Assembly (NCBI GenBank): GCA_942493055.1
Contig: OW818680.1
Coordinates: 4,154,001 to 4,218,000 of the forward strand
From: CAIZQW01 sp942493055
Lineage (GTDB): Bacteria; Verrucomicrobiota; Kiritimatiellia; RFP12; UBA1067
Direction: 5' to 3'
DNA: 64,000 nucleotides
Shown one piece after another: positions 57,116 through 64,000 of the stretch. Position 1 is the first letter of the stretch. The number at the start of each line of letters is the position of its first letter. The position numbers and the translations under genes were made by a program. Under the pieces are notes generated by a model that saw only the letters and a program-made list of their open reading frames with translations, ran no database searches and was not told the origin of the DNA.

Positions 57116-59293
57116 ATGAAGCACGAACGGTTTGTAGTAGCGTTTGGATTGATCGCCTGCTCGTTACAGGCGGCAGTGAAGGTGCCGGCGATTTTCGGCG
57201 AGAACATGGTGTTGCAGCAGCAGCAACCCGTGCCGGTCTGGGGATGGGCCGATGCGAATGAGCAGGTCACAGTCGAATTTGCAGGACAGAAGAAGTCAGC
57301 GACCGCAGGTGCCAATGGCAAGTGGATGTTGAAGCTCGATGCCTTGAAAGCCTCTGCAACGCCAGCTGTCTTTAAGGTCAGCGCCTCGAATGTCATTACG
57401 CTGAACAATGTCGTGGTGGGTGAAGTCTGGTTTGCCTCCGGACAGTCCAACATGGAGTGGCCTGTGCAGGCGAGTAATAATTTTGACCAGGAGAAGGCCA
57501 GTGCGAATTGGCCGCTGATCCGCCACTTCAAGGCGCCCAAGAATTTTAAGCCTTCGCCACAGGACGACATCAGCGCCAAGTGGGAGGTGACCACGCCGGA
57601 GTCGATCGGAGGACAGTCCGCGCTGGCCTACTTCTTCGGGCGCCGTCTTCATGAAGCATTGAAGGTCCCTGTCGGCATGATCAACAGCTCATGGGGCGGA
57701 ACCCGCATTGAGCCCTGGACCCCTGCGTGCGGTTTTGAAGGCCTGTCGGCGCTCGAAGGCATTAAGAGCCGTGTCGATATGGCCACGCCCTCCACGCCTG
57801 TTCACAAGAAGGCCTTGAACGAGTATATCGCTGCCTTGAACGTATGGATGGACGATGCCAAGAAGCGCGAGGCAGCGGGTCAGGCGATCGAAACACCCGC
57901 CCCGGAGTTCCCGCAAAACTTGATCTTCCCGACGGGGAACGGTAAACATCAGGAGCCGACCGTGCTCTATAACGGCATGATGGCCGGCCTGGTTCCCTTT
58001 GCGATCAAGGGCGCGATCTGGTATCAAGGCTGCTCGAACAATGGCGAAGGCATGCTTTATCTTGAGAAGACTAAGGCCTTGGTCAATGGCTGGCGCGCAG
58101 TCTGGGGCCAGGGCGACTTCCCATATTATCTCGTGCAACTCGCGCCCTACAATTATGGAGCTGGCGCTGAGGCGCGCCTGCCGGGTATCTGGGAGGCGCA
58201 GGCAGCAGTGCCTGCCGCGATTCCGAATACGGGCTATACCGTCATCAATGACATCGGCAACCCCAAAGACATCCATCCGCGTAACAAGCAGGACGTGGGC
58301 CTGCGCATGGCCAACCAGGCGCTCAATCGCACATACGGCATGAAGGAGATTGCATGGTCCGGCCCTGTCTACAAGTCGTTTGCCATCGAAGGCGCAAAGA
58401 TGCGCATTGCTTTTGATTGCGCCGACGGACTCAAGACCCGCGATGGCAAAGCCCCTGACTGGTTTGAGATGGCTGGACAGGATGGCCAGTATAAAACCGC
58501 GGATGCCGTGATTGAAGGCTCTGCCGTCGTTCTTTCGAATGCCTCCATCGATAAGCCCCTGGCTGCGCGCTTTGCCTGGAACCAAATCGCCGAGCCCAAC
58601 CTGGTCAATGGTCTTGGCCTGCCGACCAGCGCCTTCCGTTGCGGTGAGATGCCGAAGCTCGATGGCGCGCTCGCGATGACCGAGTTGAACGGTTTTCGCA
58701 AGGTCTATGAGCTCGACCTTCCTGCGAATCCCAAGTTTGCACAGCAGGCGCCTGCCTACTCCACCGACAACAGCGCATGTGCGGGAGAGTTTTCAAAGGT
58801 CGCGTATGTATTGCAACTGGAAGACAACAGCGGCAGCATTCGCTATGTGGCCACGTTCATGGATGCTTTTACAAAGGATGTGAAGAAGTTAACCATCCCT
58901 TATGCCGGGAGCAACATCAAGCACCAGATGAAGGTCAATAATCTGACGGTGCGCTCCAATGTGGAAACGCTTCCGACACTGACCGACAGCGATGGCGGCA
59001 ACATCGAATTTTGGGGCGCGAACTATGGTCCCGGAACCGTATTGCGCTTGGACGGCGCCAGCCAGCAAAAATATGATTTCGATGATCAGCCTGCTGCGGA
59101 TGGCACGTATGGCTCTATGCAGGTCCATGCCTGGAAAAACAAGATCGTACTCTTCGCCTTCAATAATTTCAATGGCGGCGGGACGTGCGACATCGGCATC
59201 GGCAACAACACCAAGGGCGAACAACAGGATTACACCTTCATGAGCAATGGCGGCGACTATAAGACGCGGCGCTTGACGGTATTGGTAAAGTAA
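57116..59293 (+). CDS. Sialate O-acetylesterase-like protein
   Basis: A 725-residue exported esterase with signal peptide (FVVAFGLIACSLQAA). VWFASGQSNMEWPVQAS carries the catalytic Ser111 in GQSN; GAIWYQGCSNNGEGMLYL is the block usually written WYQGESN, here with Cys for Glu (near residue 307); NPKDIHPRNKQDVGLRMA includes the D-x-H of the active site. The C-terminal 230 residues are a separate beta-sandwich domain with ATFMDAFTKDVKKLTIPYAGS. It should remove O-acetyl groups from sialic acid or, more often in these bacteria, from plant or algal polysaccharides. AAGGAG precedes the start. Confidence 0.92.
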   Translation: MKHERFVVAFGLIACSLQAAVKVPAIFGENMVLQQQQPVPVWGWADANEQVTVEFAGQKKSATAGANGKWMLKLDALKASATPAVFKVSASNVITLNNVVVGEVWFASGQSNMEWPVQASNNFDQEKASANWPLIRHFKAPKNFKPSPQDDISAKWEVTTPESIGGQSALAYFFGRRLHEALKVPVGMINSSWGGTRIEPWTPACGFEGLSALEGIKSRVDMATPSTPVHKKALNEYIAALNVWMDDAKKREAAGQAIETPAPEFPQNLIFPTGNGKHQEPTVLYNGMMAGLVPFAIKGAIWYQGCSNNGEGMLYLEKTKALVNGWRAVWGQGDFPYYLVQLAPYNYGAGAEARLPGIWEAQAAVPAAIPNTGYTVINDIGNPKDIHPRNKQDVGLRMANQALNRTYGMKEIAWSGPVYKSFAIEGAKMRIAFDCADGLKTRDGKAPDWFEMAGQDGQYKTADAVIEGSAVVLSNASIDKPLAARFAWNQIAEPNLVNGLGLPTSAFRCGEMPKLDGALAMTELNGFRKVYELDLPANPKFAQQAPAYSTDNSACAGEFSKVAYVLQLEDNSGSIRYVATFMDAFTKDVKKLTIPYAGSNIKHQMKVNNLTVRSNVETLPTLTDSDGGNIEFWGANYGPGTVLRLDGASQQKYDFDDQPAADGTYGSMQVHAWKNKIVLFAFNNFNGGGTCDIGIGNNTKGEQQDYTFMSNGGDYKTRRLTVLVK

Positions 59294-59296
59294 GAG

Positions 59297-59421
59297 ATTG
59301 GAATGTTGGAATATTGGAATACTGGAGTGTGGGAACTAGAAGCTTTCCGGGGTACTGCTAACTGCTACTGCCAACTGCTACTCTCCCCATTATTCCACCA
59401 TTCCATTGTTCCATCATTCCA
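59297..59421. repeat. Inverted octamer cassette with heptamer core
   Basis: Left array GATTGGAATGTTGGAATATT and GGAATACTGG (59297-59332); right array TATTCCACCATTCCATTGTT and CCATCATTCC (59388-59421). The core carries CTGCTAACTGCTACTGCC and AACTGCTACTCTCC, words related to the heptamers in the GT2 gene at 24277-24301. Confidence 0.85.
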
Positions 59422-59443
59422 CTGAAATTAAAGGAGCACAGAC

Positions 59444-60979
59444 ATGGCATACTACTTAGGCATTGATAGCAGCACACAGAGTTTGAAGGGATTGGTCATC
59501 GATCCTTCAGCAGGAAAAATCATCGGCAGCGCGAATGTGAATTTCAAGGCGGACCTGCCGCAGTTCAACTGTCCGGATGGCGTGCTGGCGCATCCCGATC
59601 CCTTGGTCAAGCACTCCGACCCGATGATGTGGATGGCGGCGCTGGATCTGATGCTGACGCGCTTGCAGGCGAGCGGAATTGCCATGAGCGAAATCGCGGC
59701 CATCGGCGGCGACGGACAGCAGCATGGCTCTGTTTACCTCAACAGCACCTTTGCGAAGGTCGCTGCGAATTTAAATCCGGCGTTGACGCTGGCTGAACAG
59801 CTCAAGAGCACGCTTTCGCGTCCGACCGCGCCGATCTGGATGGACAGCTCGACATCCGTGGAGTGCCGCGAATTGGACAAGGCCTTTGGCGCGCGTCTGC
59901 AGACCGATACGGGTTCTCCCGCGATTGAACGTTTTACAGGTCCGCAAATCCGCAAGTTTGCGAAGCACGAGCCGGAACGCTATGTGCAGACCGCGCGCAT
60001 TCATCTGGTCAGCTCCTTCCTCTGCTCCGTGCTGATCGGCAAGGACGCGCCCATTGACCGCGGCGACGGCGCGGGCATGAATCTCTTGAATCTCAAGACC
60101 AACACCTGGGATCCGCAGATCACGGAATTCACGGCGCCTGGCTTGCAGCAGAAGTTGCCTCCTGTCGCCGGCGGTGTCGCAGGCCACTTGCACGCCTACT
60201 TTGCGAAGTACGGCTTGAAGGCCGGAATTCCTGTGGCTGTCTGGACCGGCGACAATCCTGCGAGTTTGGTCGGCACGGGCGCCTGGAGCGCCGGCGTGGC
60301 GGTCATCAGTCTGGGCACGAGCGATACCTTCTTCTCCTCGCTGGAGAGTTTCAGGACTGATCCTGAAGGCTGCGGACACGTGCTGGGCAATCCGGCTGGC
60401 GGCTGTATGTGCCTGGCCTGCTTCAAGAACGGCTCGCTCGCTCGCGACCGCGTGCGCAAAGAGGCTGGCGCGGAATGGTCCTTCTTTGACAAGACCGCCT
60501 TCGAACTGACTCCTGCAGGCAATAACGGCCAGTTGGCATTGCCGTGGTTTGAAGCGGAGATCACGCCGCCGGTATTGACGCCTGGCATGCGCGCGAATTT
60601 TGATTTTGCTGCTGCGAAACCCGAAGTGCGTATCCGTGCGACAGTGGAGGGCCAGGCACTGGCTCTGCGCAGCCATGCGGCCTGGATCGGCAGCTTCAAG
60701 AGTATCCGCGTCACCGGCGGCGCTTCGAAGAGTCCTGGCATCCGCCAGACGCTCGCGAACGTCTTCCAGGCGCGTGTGGAGAGCATTGCCGTGGCGGATT
60801 CCGCTGCCCTGGGCGGCGCGATGATGGCTGCGCATGCGGACGGCGTGCCGCTGGCGAAGATGACCGAGGCCTTCTCGCCGGTCAGCGACGTCTGCCTGCC
60901 TCAGCCCGAGACCGCGGCTGTCTACGACAAGCTCCTGCCGCTCATCCGCGAGTTGGAGAAAGCAGCACCGATTAGCTGA
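59444..60979 (+). CDS. xylB: Xylulokinase
   Basis: A 511-residue FGGY-family kinase. YLGIDSSTQSLKGLVIDPSAG is the N-terminal phosphate-binding motif, IAAIGGDGQQHGSVYL the hexulose-site block (xylulokinases have SGQMHG), PIWMDSSTSVECRELD the substrate region, and SIRVTGGASKSPGIRQTLAN the FGGY C-terminal signature. It phosphorylates D-xylulose to xylulose 5-phosphate. AAAGGAGCAC precedes the ATG. No xylose isomerase gene is nearby. The GDGQQHG variant leaves related pentulose substrates possible. Confidence 0.88.
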   Translation: MAYYLGIDSSTQSLKGLVIDPSAGKIIGSANVNFKADLPQFNCPDGVLAHPDPLVKHSDPMMWMAALDLMLTRLQASGIAMSEIAAIGGDGQQHGSVYLNSTFAKVAANLNPALTLAEQLKSTLSRPTAPIWMDSSTSVECRELDKAFGARLQTDTGSPAIERFTGPQIRKFAKHEPERYVQTARIHLVSSFLCSVLIGKDAPIDRGDGAGMNLLNLKTNTWDPQITEFTAPGLQQKLPPVAGGVAGHLHAYFAKYGLKAGIPVAVWTGDNPASLVGTGAWSAGVAVISLGTSDTFFSSLESFRTDPEGCGHVLGNPAGGCMCLACFKNGSLARDRVRKEAGAEWSFFDKTAFELTPAGNNGQLALPWFEAEITPPVLTPGMRANFDFAAAKPEVRIRATVEGQALALRSHAAWIGSFKSIRVTGGASKSPGIRQTLANVFQARVESIAVADSAALGGAMMAAHADGVPLAKMTEAFSPVSDVCLPQPETAAVYDKLLPLIRELEKAAPIS

Positions 60980-61009
60980 TTCGTTTAGGTGTGTGTCTGT
61001 AACTTCAAC

Positions 61010-61245
61010 TGGAATGTTGGAATACGGGAATGTTGGAATCTCCTCCTACGCGGATACGGCTCCGGCGGACAGGATGGGGGGGGAGACGGGATACCGGCTC
61101 TGGGAGGGACGGCGGATCGCCGTCCGGCGGTCGACCCGACCGCCCTCCCAAGATAGTCTTCTTCCAATATTCCAAGATTCCATTATTCCTTTCCAAGATA
61201 CCTCTCCGTTTATTCCCGTCCGGCAGCCGCCGGACCGAGGCGGCG
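61010..61245. repeat. Inverted octamer cassette with palindromic core
   Basis: Left array GGAATGTTGGAATACGGGAA and TGTTGGAATC (61010-61037); core with CTACGCGGATACGGC, GGGACGGCGGATCGCCGTCC (61105-61124) and CGACCGCCCTCCC; right array TTCCAATATTCCAAGATTCC (61163-61182); then CTCCGTTTATTCCCG and GTCCGGCAGCCGCCGGAC (61219-61236). The cassette covers the 282-nt gap; no gene. Confidence 0.85.
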
Positions 61246-61261
61246 GGCGTGAGAAGGGGAG

Positions 61262-64000
61262 ATGAGCGTGAGAAAAGCAAGAAGAAATATGTTGGGCGTC
61301 TTAATCGGGATTGTGCTTTCATTGAGATGCGCTTCAGCATGTGCGGATATCCAGCTCTCTCCCTGGCAGGCGATCGGCCCCTTTAAGAATGCCCAGTTTG
61401 GGAGCCTTGTGCCCAGTTCGAAAGAGGTCTATGCGCCTGAAGCGGACGTGCTGGCAAAAGGGGCGGCGCTGGCGGACCTCTCGAAAAGCTACACCGGCGT
61501 CAATGTGGATGCAGAGGGGAAGCCCTTTCCGATGTACGATGCCTTCACCGTTGCGAAATGGGTGCAGCATCCGGAGTGGGCAGACGGGTATCGCAACCTG
61601 TTGCCGCGCGGTCCTGCGCCGTCACGCCATGAGACAACCTATCTTTACCGCACGATCACTGCATCCGTAGCGACAAACGTAACGCTGCGCGTCTATGCGG
61701 AGGATGCCATACAGGCATGGATCAATGGCGCACCCAACGGACGTGCGATGCGCGTCTACAGTCCCGAGCATCGGCCGACGGCTCTGGTGGCATCCGTGCC
61801 CTTGCAGAAGGGGGCGAATCGTTTGCTCATCAAAATCACCTCCCTGTTTGCTAAGCATGGCTTTGCCTTTGCCATCGATGGCGTCACAGTTTCCAGCACG
61901 CTCGCGCCAGAGGGCTGGCAGGATGTGTGCAGGAACGAGAAACAGCCTTATCTACTGGATGCGCAAGGCGTGCCGAAGTCAGGGGTGTTCAGGATGAAGG
62001 CCCTGCCGGAGCCGATGTTCGACCCCGCGCAGTTGACCCTGGAGGAGGCGCGCAAATCCATCCCGCTCACCGAAGGGGGCGCTGCGTATGAGCGCTCCAT
62101 CCGGGCAGTCAATCCGCTAGACCGGCAGACGATTCTCGCGCATTGGCAGGGACAGCTCAAGCGGACGGGTCCTATTCTCTTCATGACCTATCCAACCTAT
62201 TCAATCAATGCCATCGCCCCCCATTCATCTCAAGGGGCGTGCCCGGCCTCCATCTGTCTCTTTGATCCGGCCGACCCGAAGGAGTCCCCGAAAGTGATCT
62301 TTGCTGAAGAGGAACTCAAGCTCTTCGACATGAATCTCTCCTACGACGGCAAGACGATCTTCTTTTCCGCCAAACGAAAAGAGGACGGCCCCTTTTGGCA
62401 GATCTATGAGATCGGCACGGACGGGAAGAATCTGAAGAAAATCATCGGGGGTCAGTGCCAGAACATCAGTCCTGCCCTCCTGCCGGACGGACGGCTCATC
62501 TTCATCTCTGACCGCGCCACAACGTATGTGCAGTGCCAGGCCCAGACCTCGCCCCTTCTCTATTCATGTGCGCGCGACGGTTCAGACATCCGGAAGCTCT
62601 CAGCCAATATCGACAGCGACCATACGCCCCAAGTCATGAACGACGGCAAGATCCTCTTCACGCGCTGGGACTATGGCATTGATAAGAATGTGGACAACCG
62701 CCAGGCGCTCTGGACCATGAATCCGGACGGGACCGCCATGAAGCTCTTCTTTGGCAACACCATTGAAGATCCGAGCGGTTTCTGGGCTGCGCGGCCTGTG
62801 CCCGGACGGCCTGAAGTGCTTTGCGTGCTGGGTCCGCACCACAACAACCATACGGGCATGGCTGGGCTTGTCTGGAATCTGAAAGGACCAGAAGCGCCGC
62901 GCGGCGAGGGCTTCCGCTTCCTGACCCTCCAGCGTCCCTACGTGGGCGATACAGGACTCCCCTGGCTCTGGCAGGATCTCTATCCCGTCAATGAGAAGCT
63001 CTTTCTCGCGAGCTACGGAGGCGACGGCGGACTCAAAAACCGCCTCTACCTGCTGGATGACCGCGGCAACCGGTTCTGCTTCTATGAGTCTGCGACCAAC
63101 CTGGGCTGTTTCAATCCCATGCCCCTTGCGCCCCGTCCTGTACCGCCAGAGGTTGCGCAGGGCTGCACGCCGGTCCCCTTTGTGTTTGAGGACCCTGAAC
63201 AGCTGAACCAGGCGCCCCGCACCAATGACGTCGCTACCTTGATGGTATATGATGTCTATCTGGGCGTCGAACCGCATATCAAGCGCGGCGAAGTCAAATG
63301 GATTCAGGTGATGGAGCAGGTGTTGAAGTCACGGCGCATGGATGGCGGCGAAGCGTGGGGCCACACGCCCATCATCGGACGCGGCACTGTCCATGTGCGC
63401 CGCGAGATCGGAAGGGTCCCGGTGAACGCGGACGGTTCCGCCCATTTCACGGTGCCTGCCCTGCGCAACATCTCCATGAACCTGCTCAACGCGGAAGGCC
63501 AGGTCATCATGCGCATGGGCTCTGACATGCACACCATGCCCGGCGAGAAGCAGAACTGCATCGGCTGCCACGAGAATCGCAAAGGGGGCGTGCCGCCCTC
63601 TGTGACCAAGCAGCCGTTGGCGAGCAGCCAGCCGCCGGTCGCGCCCCAACAGGCCAACTGGGGGACTCAGGGCGTCATCGACTATCAGCGCGTCGTGCAG
63701 CCTGTCTGGAACCGCTATTGCGTCAGCTGCCACAGCGGGCCGAGGCCCGTAGCGCACCTCGATTTAAGCGGCGACCGTACGCGCTTCTTCTGCGTCTCCT
63801 ACGACAACCTTGTGGAGCGCGCCCTGGTCGAATGGCATCAGCCTTTCGCCAACGACTACGACGACAACTTCCCGAAGACCGTCGGAGCCGTTGTCAGCAA
63901 GATCCAGACGAAAGTGCTCGACTCCAAACATTGCGGGAAGACCATTCCTCCGGACATGCGCTACCGGGTCTGGTGCTGGATCGATGCCAACGTGCCCTAT
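61262..64000 (+). CDS. HzsA-related propeller protein with c-type haem motifs (3' truncated by window)
   Basis: An open frame of 913 codons that continues past the right edge. The ATG at 61262 begins a signal peptide (GVLIGIVLSLRCASACA, after a charged start). Residues about 50-210 form a jelly-roll domain (VTLRVYAEDAIQAWING; KGANRLLIKITSLFAKHG). The middle is a TolB-like propeller (MNLSYDGKTIFFSAKRKED; TPQVMNDGKILFTRWDYG), then come two haem sites, NCIGCHE (at 63554) and YCVSCHS (at 63716). The core matches the gene at 44019, but the domain order at the N-terminus differs. It follows the same exported-protein theme, and the GAGGGGAGATGAG context gives a good ribosome site. Confidence 0.85.
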   Translation, partial: MSVRKARRNMLGVLIGIVLSLRCASACADIQLSPWQAIGPFKNAQFGSLVPSSKEVYAPEADVLAKGAALADLSKSYTGVNVDAEGKPFPMYDAFTVAKWVQHPEWADGYRNLLPRGPAPSRHETTYLYRTITASVATNVTLRVYAEDAIQAWINGAPNGRAMRVYSPEHRPTALVASVPLQKGANRLLIKITSLFAKHGFAFAIDGVTVSSTLAPEGWQDVCRNEKQPYLLDAQGVPKSGVFRMKALPEPMFDPAQLTLEEARKSIPLTEGGAAYERSIRAVNPLDRQTILAHWQGQLKRTGPILFMTYPTYSINAIAPHSSQGACPASICLFDPADPKESPKVIFAEEELKLFDMNLSYDGKTIFFSAKRKEDGPFWQIYEIGTDGKNLKKIIGGQCQNISPALLPDGRLIFISDRATTYVQCQAQTSPLLYSCARDGSDIRKLSANIDSDHTPQVMNDGKILFTRWDYGIDKNVDNRQALWTMNPDGTAMKLFFGNTIEDPSGFWAARPVPGRPEVLCVLGPHHNNHTGMAGLVWNLKGPEAPRGEGFRFLTLQRPYVGDTGLPWLWQDLYPVNEKLFLASYGGDGGLKNRLYLLDDRGNRFCFYESATNLGCFNPMPLAPRPVPPEVAQGCTPVPFVFEDPEQLNQAPRTNDVATLMVYDVYLGVEPHIKRGEVKWIQVMEQVLKSRRMDGGEAWGHTPIIGRGTVHVRREIGRVPVNADGSAHFTVPALRNISMNLLNAEGQVIMRMGSDMHTMPGEKQNCIGCHENRKGGVPPSVTKQPLASSQPPVAPQQANWGTQGVIDYQRVVQPVWNRYCVSCHSGPRPVAHLDLSGDRTRFFCVSYDNLVERALVEWHQPFANDYDDNFPKTVGAVVSKIQTKVLDSKHCGKTIPPDMRYRVWCWIDANVPY

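Overview
This 64-kb window looks like chromosomal DNA of an uncultured bacterium of the PVC group, most likely Kiritimatiellota or a relative in the Lentisphaerota/Verrucomicrobiota. The evidence is indirect: very large secreted RCC1-like and Ca-binding repeat proteins with a dockerin-like motif, a formylglycine-type sulfatase beside several glycoside hydrolases, a sialate O-acetylesterase, two HzsA-related haem/propeller proteins, and intergenic regions full of short palindromic repeats. No rRNA, tRNA, CRISPR array, transposase gene or phage module was seen.

Layout. (1) 1-12.5 kb: three giant exported repeat proteins with two small methyltransferases between them, ending at a clear rho-independent terminator near 12.5 kb. 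(2) 12.6-30.2 kb: a surface-glycan assembly locus with GT2, GT4, GT17, StrF-like, RgpF-like and DUF5672 proteins, a Wzx-type flippase, several methyltransferases (three here and upstream with an N-terminal four-Cys zinc ribbon), and dTDP-rhamnose enzymes RmlC and RmlD (RmlA and RmlB are not in the window). By eye its plus-strand core (12.6-22 kb) is more AT-rich than the rest, which fits horizontal acquisition. (3) 30.2-37.5 kb: sulfatase, DUF3465 protein, PAS histidine kinase, a truncated GT4, a DUF3592 protein, and a ubiE/menA menaquinone pair. (4) 37.6-49 kb: GH2-like, GH16 and WbsX/GH99-like enzymes, small membrane-anchored unknowns, and an HzsA-related cytochrome-like protein. (5) 49-64 kb: a vapBC toxin-antitoxin pair, SAF-domain and pseudopilin-like fragments, purL, a PQQ-like propeller protein, sialate O-acetylesterase, xylulokinase, and a second HzsA-related gene that runs off the right edge.

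How it works together: genes of 12-30 kb should build, methylate and export a rhamnose-containing surface polysaccharide. Genes of 30-61 kb degrade external sulfated, acetylated or beta-glucan polysaccharides and feed pentose into metabolism.

The most unusual feature is the density of short repeats. At least nine families (octamer and heptamer arrays, palindromic modules, MITE-like hairpins) occupy nearly every gap and also lie in frame inside genes: a GT2, two GT4s at the linker between their two Rossmann domains, and the purine enzyme purL. A third GT4 ends at the same linker, next to repeat sequence. Because the arrays have 7- or 8-nt units, slippage would shift frame, so these glycosyltransferases are candidates for phase variation. 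A second pattern is a set of sigma70-like promoters with a 17-nt spacer that is itself a palindrome.
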